A stretch of DNA of 64,000 nucleotides from JACVRW01 sp963751105 (GTDB taxonomy: Bacteria > Actinomycetota > Thermoleophilia > Solirubrobacterales > Thermoleophilaceae), in contig CAVVTG010000002.1 of assembly GCA_963751105.1 (NCBI GenBank), forward strand, positions 1,674,001 to 1,738,000. Direction: 5' to 3'. Below, piece after piece: positions 48,139 to 56,841 of this stretch (position 1 is its first letter; every line of letters starts with the position of its first letter). Under the pieces are notes generated by a model. That model was given only the letters and a program-made list of their open reading frames with translations. It searched no databases and was not told the origin of the DNA. The position numbers and the translations under genes are program-made.

Positions 48139-49173
48139 TCAGGCGATGTAGATGGGGGCGCCGACGGGAACCTGGTCGTACAGCTCGATCACGTCCGGGA
48201 TCGCCATCCGGATACAGCCATGGGAGGCCGCCGTGCCGAGCGAGTAGGTCTGGTCGGTGCCGTGGATGCCGGCGCCGTCGTAGATTCCGAGCCAGCGCGC
48301 CTTCAGCGGGTTCTCGGCCGTGCCGCCCGGCACGACGGTGCCGGCGAGGTCGCCGGCCCAGCCGCTGTTCGGCACGGTCCAGGCCGGGTCCACGGCCTTG
48401 TTCTGGATGTTGTAGAGGCCGGCAGGGGTGTCGAAGCCCACGGCCCCGACGGCGACCGTGTACGACCTGGCCAGCTGGAGGTTCTTGTAGAAGCGAAGCT
48501 GGAAGTTCGCCCGGTCGGCCACCAGGAAGGCCGGATACTTCTCGGCCAGCTGATCCTGAGTGACCTTCGGCTGGGTGACCACCACCGCGGCCCTGACGCT
48601 GCGGTCGACCCCGGGCACGGTGAGCGCCTGGGCGACCCGACGCCGGAGTGCTGCGGCGCGGACGCGCAGGCCGGTCTGCTCCTTGACCTGCTCGAGTGAC
48701 GGGAAGCTGACCTCTGCGTCACGGGCCGGGCGGTTCAGCTTGCGCTTGACGCGCCGGACCAACCGCTTGACCGACTTCGGGTCGTAGCTGACCCGGGCGG
48801 AGACCTGAACGCTCTCCTCGCCACCGGTGAGGTCCCGGGCGACGCGACTGAAGACGTTGCCCTCACGGCTCTTCTGAAGAGCTTCGTCGACCATGCCGTT
48901 CACGTCCGCGGTGACGCCAGCATCCTCCGCGGAGAGGTTGAACCGCTGGCGCTTCCACTTCACCGCGACGGGCTGCTCGAGCGGCTCCGCCAGCTCGCGC
49001 GCGATCGTTCGGCGCGCCCGATCCGCGCTCATGCCGCCGACGTCGACGCCGGCGACGGTCACGCCCTCCGCGACCTGGTCCTCGCGCGACGAGTCGTACG
49101 CATAGGCGGCGACTGCGCCGCCGACCAAGACCAACAGAAGGACAGCGACGAGGATGAACGACTTGTGCCTCAT
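48139..49173 (-). CDS. L,D-transpeptidase (YkuD domain) with PG_binding_4 region
   Basis: A 344-residue membrane-anchored cell-wall enzyme. The N-terminal helix is HKSFILVAVLLLVLVGGAVA. The extracellular part has a VanW/PG_binding_4-like region (VTVAGVDVGGMSADRARRTI, WKRQRFNLSAEDAGVTADVN, about residues 35-150), then YkuD from about 215: LQLARSYTVAVGAVGFDTPA, GIHGTDQTYSLGTAASHGCI with the catalytic SHGCIRM motif near 320. It should form 3-3 crosslinks in peptidoglycan or attach proteins. ATG at 49173 puts the signal anchor at the N-terminus; a longer frame is less likely. Confidence 0.92.
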   Translation of the reverse strand: MRHKSFILVAVLLLVLVGGAVAAYAYDSSREDQVAEGVTVAGVDVGGMSADRARRTIARELAEPLEQPVAVKWKRQRFNLSAEDAGVTADVNGMVDEALQKSREGNVFSRVARDLTGGEESVQVSARVSYDPKSVKRLVRRVKRKLNRPARDAEVSFPSLEQVKEQTGLRVRAAALRRRVAQALTVPGVDRSVRAAVVVTQPKVTQDQLAEKYPAFLVADRANFQLRFYKNLQLARSYTVAVGAVGFDTPAGLYNIQNKAVDPAWTVPNSGWAGDLAGTVVPGGTAENPLKARWLGIYDGAGIHGTDQTYSLGTAASHGCIRMAIPDVIELYDQVPVGAPIYIA

Positions 49174-49274
49174 ATCGCGAGTGCGACTCAGTGTAGGGAC
49201 AGGCACGGCGTCCGACGACCGGTGACAGCGGCCTTGCGCTGACTAAAGGCGCCAAATTGCAGGAAGAAACAGCG

Positions 49275-50771
49275 CTAGCCGCGAGAGATGACCGAGTCGA
49301 TCGCGCTGATGACCGCGACGCGGTTGGCGTTGCGGCTCTCGTACTCGCGCAGGGTCTCGAGATCTTCTCGCTCGAGCGAGGCCAGGAGGGCGATCAGCTC
49401 GTCGGCCGCTAGGTCGTCGTAGTGCTCCACCGGACCCCCGGTCAGCACCGCCGGCGCGGTGGCGGCAGCGAGGTTCTGGCGTGAGATCTGGTCCGCCCGC
49501 TCGACCGCCTCCTCCGCCGCCCTGATGGCGCGGCGCTCGGCCTTCTTCGCACGCTCCGTGGCCTTGAGCGCGGACTGCGCGGCGCGGCGCTCGGCCTTCT
49601 TGGCCCGGTCCACGGCGCGCTGGGCGTTTCGCTCCGCCGACGCGGCGCGGGCCTCGGCGGCGGCCAGCCGGTCGCCGTCATCGCCAGACGAGGGCACGCG
49701 GTCGAGGGCCGGCGTGCGCTTGTCACGGGCGCCGCGCACGTGCGGGCTCCAGCGCAGGAACTCCTCGACCTCCCGCTCGTAGCGGTATGGCTCCTGCAGG
49801 CCGCGCACCACGGGGTGCAGGCGCATGTGCTCGCCGAGCCTGAGCACGGTCTCGCGGCTGGTGTGCTGATAGCCGAAGCCGGCGGCCTTGTAGCGCCGGT
49901 TGTCCACGCCCCGGCCGTAGCGCAGCTGGTTCATCGCCTCGGGGGGAATCCTCACCCCCAGCCGGCGCAGTCCCGCCGCCGCCAGTCCGGTCCCCCACGG
50001 AGGCAGCATGGGGGCATAGCGCTTGCCGAGCAAGCCGGCCACCTCGGACAGCGCCAGCACGCCGTCGGCGGCCACGTTGTAGACCCCGGGCAGGCGGTGG
50101 CGCACGGCGTGCTCGAGCGCGTGCACGACGTCGTCCTCGTGCACGAACTGGTAGCGCGGGTCGAACCCGAGGATCATCGGCACGGCGGGCAGCCCGAACA
50201 GCTCGATGTGAGAGGTTCGGACGTCGGGGCCCAGGACATTGGCGAAGCGCATCACCGTGACCGCCACCTCGGGGCTGCGCTCGGCGAAGTCGTTCAGCGA
50301 GGCCTCGGCCTCAACCACGTCGCGCTCGATCGGCGTGCGCGGCGGATGCGGGCGGCCCATGCTCTCGTCGAAGAAGGCGGGGTCGTCCTGCTCGCATCCG
50401 TAGAAGTGGGTGGAGGACTTGAACACCACCTTACGGACGGGCGAGTCCGGGCCGCTGCACGCGGCGAGGATGTTCATCGTCCCGATCACGTTGTTCTCGT
50501 GGGCCTTGGCGGAACTGGTGGTGGCGGAGTCGACCACCAGCCGCGTGTCGACGATGGTGTCGATCTCGGCCGCCTCGACCACCCGGCGCAGCAGGGCGTG
50601 CTGAGCCCCCACCTTCACGTACTCGGTGCGCTCGAGCTCCACCTGCGGCTCGAGGTCGCCCACCCCGATGATGGCCTCCACCTCGTCGAAGCGCTCGAGC
50701 GCCTGGGCCAGGCGACCGCCCCAGTAGGTGGAGATGCCAGTTACCAGTATCCGACGCGAGTCCGGCGTCAT
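49275..50771 (-). CDS. NAD-dependent epimerase fused to coiled coil and a conserved actinobacterial tail
   Basis: A 498-residue protein. The N-terminal 330 residues are an extended SDR: RILVTGISTYWGGRLAQALE, then HENNVIGTMNILAACSG, VFKSSTHFYGCEQ and VMRFANVLGPDVRTSHIELF. About residues 395-450 form an Ala/Lys/Arg-rich helix (AERNAQRAVDRAKKAERRAA and similar units) able to coil. The last 45 residues (HYDDLAADELIALLASLERE, LETLREYESRNANRVAVISA) match a short tail seen in several unrelated actinobacterial proteins. Its ATG overlaps the acyltransferase stop by four bases, so lipid or envelope metabolism is likely. Confidence 0.82.
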   Translation of the reverse strand: MTPDSRRILVTGISTYWGGRLAQALERFDEVEAIIGVGDLEPQVELERTEYVKVGAQHALLRRVVEAAEIDTIVDTRLVVDSATTSSAKAHENNVIGTMNILAACSGPDSPVRKVVFKSSTHFYGCEQDDPAFFDESMGRPHPPRTPIERDVVEAEASLNDFAERSPEVAVTVMRFANVLGPDVRTSHIELFGLPAVPMILGFDPRYQFVHEDDVVHALEHAVRHRLPGVYNVAADGVLALSEVAGLLGKRYAPMLPPWGTGLAAAGLRRLGVRIPPEAMNQLRYGRGVDNRRYKAAGFGYQHTSRETVLRLGEHMRLHPVVRGLQEPYRYEREVEEFLRWSPHVRGARDKRTPALDRVPSSGDDGDRLAAAEARAASAERNAQRAVDRAKKAERRAAQSALKATERAKKAERRAIRAAEEAVERADQISRQNLAAATAPAVLTGGPVEHYDDLAADELIALLASLEREDLETLREYESRNANRVAVISAIDSVISRG

Positions 50772-51658
50772 CCGAACCACACCGACTTGCGCGTTGCCAG
50801 CATGTCCCAGAGTCCCTCCTGGACGCGAGCCCGCACCTCGTGGGCCACCGTCTGCACGAGCGCCTTGTCCTCGTGCATGGCCGGCTCGTCGAAGCGAATC
50901 GGCTCGAGGAACCGGAGCTTGAACTTGGCCGGCAGGTAGCCGAGCATGCCCAGCAGGCCGAGGTGAGGAAAGGTCGGGGTGACCGGGAAGTACAGAAGGC
51001 CGGTCAGGCGCTTGAGCAGGGTCATCTGCGCGAACACCGGCGCCGCCTCCTCCGCGCCGACTACGCACACCGGAACGATCGGCGTGCCGGCGCGCATGGC
51101 CGCCTCCACGAATCCACCCCGGCCGAAGCGGCGCAGCCGGTAGCGATCCTTGTAGAGCTTCTCGCTGCCCTTGCGTCCCTCCGGGAAGACCAACACGAGC
51201 TGCTCCTCGTCGTGGAGCAGCCGGTGCACGTTGGCCGGGTGGGCCGCCACACAGCCGATCTTCGGGAGCAGCATGCTGAACCCGGGGTAGCCCTTGAAGA
51301 AGTGCTCGACCGTGATGTTGAGCGGCCGCGGGTGCGTGTGCTCCTCGCGGATCGCCTTGCCGATCATCACGGCGTCGGGCGGCAGGGCCCCGGAGTGGTT
51401 GGACACCAGGAGGGCGCCGCCCGAGGCGGGCACGTTCTCGATTCCCTCGACCTCGGCCCTGAACCAGTAGCGGTAGAACCATTCGATGAGGGTGGCGTCG
51501 AACACCTCCTCGACGCGCTCGGAGCGGCCCCAGTCGGTGAGGCGCCGGTCGGGCTCCATGCCGGGCAGGTGATCCTTGAGCCCCTCGGGCGCCACCAGCG
51601 CCTCGGCCGACGGCTCGCGGTCACGCAGGGACAGTGTGGTGCGCCTCGACTCCGCCAT
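50768..51658 (-). CDS. Lysophospholipid acyltransferase-like / DGAT-type protein
   Basis: A 296-residue acyltransferase. The catalytic region reads GGALLVSNHSGALPPDAVMI; the spacing from His to Asp is longer than in classical PlsC and typical of an actinobacterial subgroup. Later blocks are EQLVLVFPEGRKGSEKLYKD, RFGRGGFVEAAMRAGTPIVP, and VVGAEEAAPVFAQM. It lacks long membrane helices and is likely membrane-associated. It is translationally coupled to the epimerase fusion that follows, implying a shared lipid pathway. The acceptor is unknown. Confidence 0.83.
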   Translation of the reverse strand: MAESRRTTLSLRDREPSAEALVAPEGLKDHLPGMEPDRRLTDWGRSERVEEVFDATLIEWFYRYWFRAEVEGIENVPASGGALLVSNHSGALPPDAVMIGKAIREEHTHPRPLNITVEHFFKGYPGFSMLLPKIGCVAAHPANVHRLLHDEEQLVLVFPEGRKGSEKLYKDRYRLRRFGRGGFVEAAMRAGTPIVPVCVVGAEEAAPVFAQMTLLKRLTGLLYFPVTPTFPHLGLLGMLGYLPAKFKLRFLEPIRFDEPAMHEDKALVQTVAHEVRARVQEGLWDMLATRKSVWFG

Positions 51659-51696
51659 CGCGCCGATTCAAGCAGGCCGCGGCAACGCCGGCTGGA

Positions 51697-52281
51697 TCAG
51701 CCGAGCTCCGCGAGCACCGGATCGAGCTTTCGGCGCAGCTCGTTCCAGTCGCGGGCGCCGATCACGCCGTCACGGTCCACCAGGTCCTCGTTCCAGGGGT
51801 GGACGATCGTGGCCGCGCCGATGCCGGCCGCGCGCGCCTTGGCGATGTTGAGCGGGCTGTCGTCCACCAGCACGTCGATCTTCAGCTCCACGCAGCGGGA
51901 GATCTTGTCGAACGAGCAGTGCAGGTCGGCGTAGGGCATGCCGATGGCGTCGAGCCATGCTTCGGTGGCCGCGCGGGTGCTCACCCGCCGGTGGCTGGTC
52001 ACGTGGATCCAGTGCCCCTGGGCGTGCCAGTCGCGGACGGTCTCCACCGCGTCCGGATACGGCACCCCGGCAGCGATGTTCTCGTCCGAGTGGGTCTCCT
52101 CGACGCAGTGGATGACGGCGTCGCGCTCGAGCACGGTGATGCCCCAGTCGCGCTGGTCCTCGTAGGGCAGGTCGACGCCGTAGCGCTCCTTGACCACCCG
52201 TTGGAGGAGGTCCCAGTAGGGATGGAGCGTCGAGTCGATGTCGAGGGCGATCCGGGCCACGGGCTCGTACAGTAGATGCAT
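51697..52281 (-). CDS. HAD-superfamily hydrolase (5'-nucleotidase NT5C-like)
   Basis: A 194-residue HAD protein. Motif I is IALDIDSTLHPYWDLLQRVV, motif II is HVTSHRRVSTRAATEAWLDA, and the C-terminal acidic motif is DVLVDDSPLNIAKARAAGIG. The aspartate pair DIDST and VDDSP with a small helical cap suggests a phosphatase like the deoxyribonucleotidases; substrate unknown. The start codon overlaps the divergent hydrolase start codon on the other strand by two bases. A longer in-frame start exists upstream but would lie inside that gene. Confidence 0.8.
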   Translation of the reverse strand: MHLLYEPVARIALDIDSTLHPYWDLLQRVVKERYGVDLPYEDQRDWGITVLERDAVIHCVEETHSDENIAAGVPYPDAVETVRDWHAQGHWIHVTSHRRVSTRAATEAWLDAIGMPYADLHCSFDKISRCVELKIDVLVDDSPLNIAKARAAGIGAATIVHPWNEDLVDRDGVIGARDWNELRRKLDPVLAELG

Positions 52282-53272
52282 GGCCCGCCGGTTTCTCGCC
52301 CCCGCAGCCGCCCCCGCGGGCCCACGCCGGGACCGCGAGGCGGACACCGACTACGGCGCGACGGACACCCCGAACTGGCGTGACGTCGATTGGCGCAGCG
52401 AGCTCAAGACGGTCGAAGTCGACGGGATTCCGGTCAACTACGTGGATCTCGGCTCCGGCGATCGTGAGCCGGTGGTGCTCGTGCACGGCCTCGGCGGCCA
52501 GTGGCAGAACTGGCTGGAGAACCTGCCGCGCATCGCACAGGAGCGGCGCGTGATCGCCCTCGACCTGCCCGGCTTCGGCCTCACGCCGATGCCGCGTGAT
52601 CGCATCACGATCTCCGGCTATGGACGCTTCGTGGATTCGCTCTGCCGGACGCTCGGGCTGACCGAGGTTGCGCTCGTCGGCAATTCCATGGGCGGCTACA
52701 TCACGGCCGAGATAGCCATCCAGTTCCCGTCACGGGTCTCGCGCCTGGTGCTGGTCTCGGCCGCCGGGGTCTCGAGCGCCGATGTGGCTCATGCGCCGAT
52801 CCTCACCGCCGGACGGGCCGCCACCGCTCTCACCGCCTACGGCGCGGCACGCCAGCGCCAGCTCGCCGCCCGGCCGCTCGCCCGTCACATGACCCTCGCG
52901 CTGGTGGCGCGCCACCCGCGGCTGCTCAAGGCCGACTTCGCCTACGAGGGCTTCTACAAAGGGGCCGGCAAGCCCGGATTCAACGACGCGCTGCGGGCCT
53001 GCCTCGACTACGACTTCCGCGACCGGCTTCCGGACGTGCGCGTGCCCACGCTGATCGTCTGGGGAGAGAAGGACGCGATCATCCCCGCGCGCGACGCGAA
53101 CGAGTTCGAGCGACTCATCCGCGACAGCCGCAAGGTCGTGATGCGCGACACCGGGCACGTTCCGATGGCCGAGCGCCCCAAGGCCTTCGACGATGTGCTG
53201 CTCGGCTTCCTGGACGAGACCGGGCCCGCCGAGGAGCAGGAGGAAGTGCCGGGCGAGTCGCAGGTGGCCTGA
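52280..53272 (+). CDS. Alpha/beta hydrolase
   Basis: A 330-residue hydrolase. The oxyanion region is VVLVHGLGGQWQNWLENLPR near residue 70, the nucleophile elbow is VALVGNSMGGYITAEIAIQF with Ser near 146, the acid is in PTLIVWGEKDAIIPARDANE and the catalytic His is in VVMRDTGHVPMAERPKAFDD. The first 45 residues are Arg/Ala-rich and may be disordered, so a later start is possible. TACAGT at 52269-52274, 5 bases before the ATG, is a good -10 for a leaderless transcript. Substrate unknown. Confidence 0.86.
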   Translation: MARRFLAPAAAPAGPRRDREADTDYGATDTPNWRDVDWRSELKTVEVDGIPVNYVDLGSGDREPVVLVHGLGGQWQNWLENLPRIAQERRVIALDLPGFGLTPMPRDRITISGYGRFVDSLCRTLGLTEVALVGNSMGGYITAEIAIQFPSRVSRLVLVSAAGVSSADVAHAPILTAGRAATALTAYGAARQRQLAARPLARHMTLALVARHPRLLKADFAYEGFYKGAGKPGFNDALRACLDYDFRDRLPDVRVPTLIVWGEKDAIIPARDANEFERLIRDSRKVVMRDTGHVPMAERPKAFDDVLLGFLDETGPAEEQEEVPGESQVA

Positions 53273-53758
53273 CGGAGGCGGCGACCCCCGAGCCCACGCA
53301 GCGTCTCCCTTCCGCGGCGCGCGGGTACTTCGTCGTCGGCAACCTGCTGTGGGCGGTGCCGGTCCTGATCGGAGGATTGATCGCGGCGGGCGGCCTCGCC
53401 GAGAGCGGTGCGCCGGGCTGGGCGGCATGGGTGGCGGGCGTCGCGGCGGTCGCGATCTTCCTCGGTGGAGGCTTCGTCTGGCCGCTGCTCCGCTGGCGCA
53501 CCTGGCGCTACGAGGTCCGCGACGAGGAGATAGACCTGTTGCGCGGCGCGCTGGTGGTCACGCGCACGCTCGTGCCCATGACTCGCGTTCAGCACGTGGA
53601 CACCCAGCGCAATCCGGTGGCCGACCTGTTCGACCTGCGCTCGGTCGAACGTCCACACGGCCGCCGGCTCGCACGACATCCCGGCCCTGCGGCCGGCGGA
53701 GGCCACGGCCATCCGCGACCGCATCGCGCTGCTGGCGCGCACCCCCGATGACCTCTGA
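53269..53758 (+). pseudogene. YdbS-like bacterial PH-domain membrane protein, frameshifted near its end
   Basis: The first frame reads YFVVGNLLWAVPVLIGGLIA, WVAGVAAVAIFLGGGFVWPL and the PH-domain core WRYEVRDEEIDLLRGALVVT, RTLVPMTRVQHVDTQRNPVA, DLFDLRSV. At about 53646 the family sequence moves to another frame, VHTAAGSHDIPALRPAEATA, IRDRIALLARTPDDL, ending at 53758. Removing one base restores a normal protein of about 162 residues. No ATG/GTG/TTG gives the full N-terminus; the CTG at 53269, overlapping the previous TGA, may be the start. The family usually pairs with a YdbT-like gene, as here. Confidence 0.75.
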
Positions 53759-55178
53759 GCTCCCCGCCGCGCTGCCGCCGCCCAGGGAACGCCGCCTGCA
53801 CCCCGCGGAGATCGTCCTCGCGGCGCTCGACAACGTCCGCGAGCTGCTGATCGCCGTCGTGGCCGGCCTCGTGCTCGGCGGCGGCGCAAGCGCCCTCTCG
53901 CCGGTGCTCGCCGTGTTGTTGGGCATGGTGGGCGTGGTGTTCGTGCTGTTCGTCGGCTGGCTGCGCTGGAGAACGACGTCCTACTGGGTGGCCGGGGACG
54001 CCGTGCACCTGCGCACCGGGATCGTGTCCCCGGACGAGACCAGCGTGCCGCTGGCCCGCATCCAGGCGATCGACACCACCCAGGGCCCGGTCCAGCGCCT
54101 GTTCGGCGTCCATGAGCTGCACGTGCAGACCGCGGGTGGGGGTGCGAAGGGCGAGATCGTGCTGCGGGCGGTGTCGGCGGAGGCGACCCGCGTCCTGCGC
54201 GCGGAGGCGGGCCTGGGCGAGCCCTCGGCCCGCGACCTGCCCGACTGGCGCCTGTCCCCCCGTGGCCTCGTCGCCGCCGCGCTGACCACTCCTCAGATCG
54301 GCGTGCTGCTGCCGCTGGTGGGCGGCCTGGCCGCTCTGTTCGACGACCTGCTGCTCACCGAGCGCGGCAACTCGCGCCTGATCGACCGGCTTCCCGACGA
54401 TCCGGTCGGGATCGCCCTGGTGGCCGCCGCGGTCGCGGGGGCCACGCTGATCGTGTCCTTCCTGGGGGCGGTCGTGGCCTTCTCGGGCTTCACGCTCGTC
54501 CGCGACGGCGAGCGCCTTCAGATACGCCGCGGCTTCCTCCAGCGCCGGGCGGCCAGCATCCCTCTGGCCAGGGTCCACGCGGTGGACGTGATCGAGAGCC
54601 TCGCCCGGCGGCCGTTCGGGCTCGCGGCCGTGCGCGTGGAGACGGCCGGTTACCGCTCCGAGGCGGCTGCCGCGCAGACGCTCTTCCCCCTGGTCCGCCT
54701 CGCCGACGTGCCGGCTCTGCTCGGCGAATTCGTCCCCGCTCTGGCCGGCACGTCCGGGCCGCTCGAGGGCCCGCCGGCCCGGTCCCGGCGCCGCTACGTG
54801 CTCCCGCCCGTGCTCCTGGGCGCCGCGCTGGGCGCCGCCGCAACGCTCGCGCTCAGCGACCTCTGGCCGGCCATCCCGGTGCTGGCGGCGCTGGGAATCG
54901 GGTGGGGCCTCTTGCGCCACCGCGCCGCCGGGTGGCGCCTTGACGACGGCCGCGTGGTGGTACGCCACGGCGCGCTGGCCCGGCGAACGCTGATCGCCCG
55001 TTCCGACCGGCTCCAGGAGCACGACCTCAGCGCCTCCATCCTCCAGCGCCGCGCCGAGCTCGCCGACATAGCGGTGGCGGTGGGCTCGGGCCGCACCGGG
55101 TCGGTGCGGCACCTGGAGCGCCGCGTGGCCGGTGCCCTGTTCGAGCGCCTGAGGCGACCGAAGGCCGCTAGCTCGTAA
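53748..55178 (+). CDS. YdbT-like membrane protein with repeated bacterial PH domains
   Basis: A 476-residue membrane protein. After two helices (LLIAVVAGLVLGGGASALSP, LGMVGVVFVLFVGWLRW) come PH-type units: SYWVAGDAVHLRTGIVSPDE, TSVPLARIQAIDTTQGPVQR, LFGVHELHVQTAGGG; a second around RDGERLQIRRGFLQRRAASI, PLARVHAVDVIESLARRPFG; and a third around WRLDDGRVVVRHGALARRTL, LIARSDRLQEHDLSASILQR. The family is uncharacterised but conserved with YdbS-like proteins. It overlaps the frameshifted gene by 11 bases and converges with ilvD with an 11-base stop overlap. Confidence 0.82.
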   Translation: MTSELPAALPPPRERRLHPAEIVLAALDNVRELLIAVVAGLVLGGGASALSPVLAVLLGMVGVVFVLFVGWLRWRTTSYWVAGDAVHLRTGIVSPDETSVPLARIQAIDTTQGPVQRLFGVHELHVQTAGGGAKGEIVLRAVSAEATRVLRAEAGLGEPSARDLPDWRLSPRGLVAAALTTPQIGVLLPLVGGLAALFDDLLLTERGNSRLIDRLPDDPVGIALVAAAVAGATLIVSFLGAVVAFSGFTLVRDGERLQIRRGFLQRRAASIPLARVHAVDVIESLARRPFGLAAVRVETAGYRSEAAAAQTLFPLVRLADVPALLGEFVPALAGTSGPLEGPPARSRRRYVLPPVLLGAALGAAATLALSDLWPAIPVLAALGIGWGLLRHRAAGWRLDDGRVVVRHGALARRTLIARSDRLQEHDLSASILQRRAELADIAVAVGSGRTGSVRHLERRVAGALFERLRRPKAASS

Positions 55179-56841
55179 CGGCGCCCTCGGCCGCCGAGCC
55201 CACGTGCTTGGCGTACTTGCCGAGCACGCCGTTACGGTACTTGGCCGGCGGGTCGCGCCAGGCCTCCAGGCGCTCGGCCATCTCCTCGTCGGAGATCTCG
55301 AGGTTCAGCTCGCGGGCGGCCACGTCGAACACGATGGTGTCGCCGTCGCGCACGGCGGCGATCGGGCCGCCGCGACGAGCCTCGGGGGCCACGTGACCGG
55401 CCATGAAGCCGTGGGTGGCGCCCGAGAAGCGGCCGTCGGTGAGCAGGGCCACCGAGTCTCCGAGTCCCTCGCCCACGATCGCGGCGGTCACCTGCAGCAT
55501 CTCGCGCATCCCCGGCCCTCCGCTCGGACCCTCGTTGCGGATGACCACGACCTCGCCAGGCTGGATCGACTTCTCCTTCGCGGCCCTGAACGCGTCCTCC
55601 TCGCTCTCGAACACACGGGCGGGGCCGCGGTGCTCGGTGCGATCGTGGCCGGAGAGCTTGACCACGCAGCCGTCCGGCGACAGGTTCCCGCGCAGGATGG
55701 CGAAGCCGCCGTTGGGCTTGAGCGGCTCCGACAGCGGGCGGACCACGTCCTGTCCCTCGGTCTCCTCCGCGGTGTCGGCCACCTCGCCGATCGTCTGGCC
55801 CGTGACGGTGAGCTGCCTCTCGTGGAGGAGCCCGGCCTCGCGCAACCGGCTGACCACCACCGGCACGCCGCCCGCGCGATAGAGGTCGGTGGCCACGTAG
55901 CGGCCGCCGGGCTTGAGGTCGCACAGCAGCGGCGTGCTCCAAGCGATCCGGTCGAAGTCCTCGATGTCGAGCTCGACCCCGGCCTCGTGAGCCACAGCCA
56001 ACAGGTGCAGCACCAGGTTGGTGGAACCGCCCGACATCGCGCCGGCCGCGATCGCGTTCTCGAGTCCCTCGCGGGTGATCACCTGAGCGGGGGTGAGCCC
56101 GCGTTCGAGCAGCTCGAGCACCAGCCGCCCGCAGTCTTCGGCCACCTGGCCCTTCTTGCCGTCCTCGGCGGGCACCATGGAGCTGCCGGTGGGCGAGATG
56201 CCGAGCACCTCGAAGGCCATGGCCATCGTGTTGGCCGTGAACTGGCCTCCACACGCGCCCGCGCCCGGGCTGGCGTGGTTCTCGAGATCGGTGAGCTCCT
56301 CGTCCGACATGTCCCCGGCGGCGTGCGCACCGATGCCCTCGAACACCTCCTGGATCGTCACGTCCTTGCCCCGCCAGCGCCCCGGCGCGATCGAGCCGCC
56401 GTAGAGGAGCAGCCCGGGCACGTCGGAGAGGCGGGCGAGGGCCATCACGCAGCCGGGGATGGTCTTGTCGCAGGCACACATGACGACCAGCGCGTCGAAC
56501 ATGTGCCCGCGGGCCACCAGTTCGATCGAGTCGGCGATCACCTCGCGGCTGACCAGCGAGGCACGCATGCCCTCGGTACCCATGGTGATGCCATCGGAGA
56601 TGGCCACGGTGTTGAACTCCATGGGCGTCCCGCCCGCGGCGCGGACGCCGTCCTTGACCCGCTCCGCGAGGGCACGCAGGTGGAAGTTGCACGGCATCGT
56701 CTCGGTCCAGGTGTTGGCGATGCCGACGATCGGGCGCTGCAGCGCCTCGTCGTCGTAGCCCACTCCCTTCAGCTGCGCGCGGGCGGCGGCCCGGTCCGGG
56801 CCGTCGAGGAGGACCCGGCTCCGCGGGCGGAGGTCCGTCAT
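55168..56841 (-). CDS. ilvD: Dihydroxy-acid dehydratase
   Basis: A 557-residue iron-sulphur enzyme of valine, isoleucine and pantothenate synthesis, converting 2,3-dihydroxy-isovalerate to 2-ketoisovalerate. Signatures are IVGIANTWTETMPCNFHLRA, VVMCACDKTIPGCVMALARL and GAGACGGQFTANTMAMAFEV, giving the cluster cysteines, plus LLTDGRFSGATHGFMAGHVA near the C-terminus and SGGSTNLVLHLLAVA in the middle. ATG at 56841 (MTDLRPRSR) overlaps the preceding gene's stop by four bases. Length is normal. No other branched-chain genes are adjacent. Confidence 0.95.
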   Translation of the reverse strand: MTDLRPRSRVLLDGPDRAAARAQLKGVGYDDEALQRPIVGIANTWTETMPCNFHLRALAERVKDGVRAAGGTPMEFNTVAISDGITMGTEGMRASLVSREVIADSIELVARGHMFDALVVMCACDKTIPGCVMALARLSDVPGLLLYGGSIAPGRWRGKDVTIQEVFEGIGAHAAGDMSDEELTDLENHASPGAGACGGQFTANTMAMAFEVLGISPTGSSMVPAEDGKKGQVAEDCGRLVLELLERGLTPAQVITREGLENAIAAGAMSGGSTNLVLHLLAVAHEAGVELDIEDFDRIAWSTPLLCDLKPGGRYVATDLYRAGGVPVVVSRLREAGLLHERQLTVTGQTIGEVADTAEETEGQDVVRPLSEPLKPNGGFAILRGNLSPDGCVVKLSGHDRTEHRGPARVFESEEDAFRAAKEKSIQPGEVVVIRNEGPSGGPGMREMLQVTAAIVGEGLGDSVALLTDGRFSGATHGFMAGHVAPEARRGGPIAAVRDGDTIVFDVAARELNLEISDEEMAERLEAWRDPPAKYRNGVLGKYAKHVGSAAEGAVTS

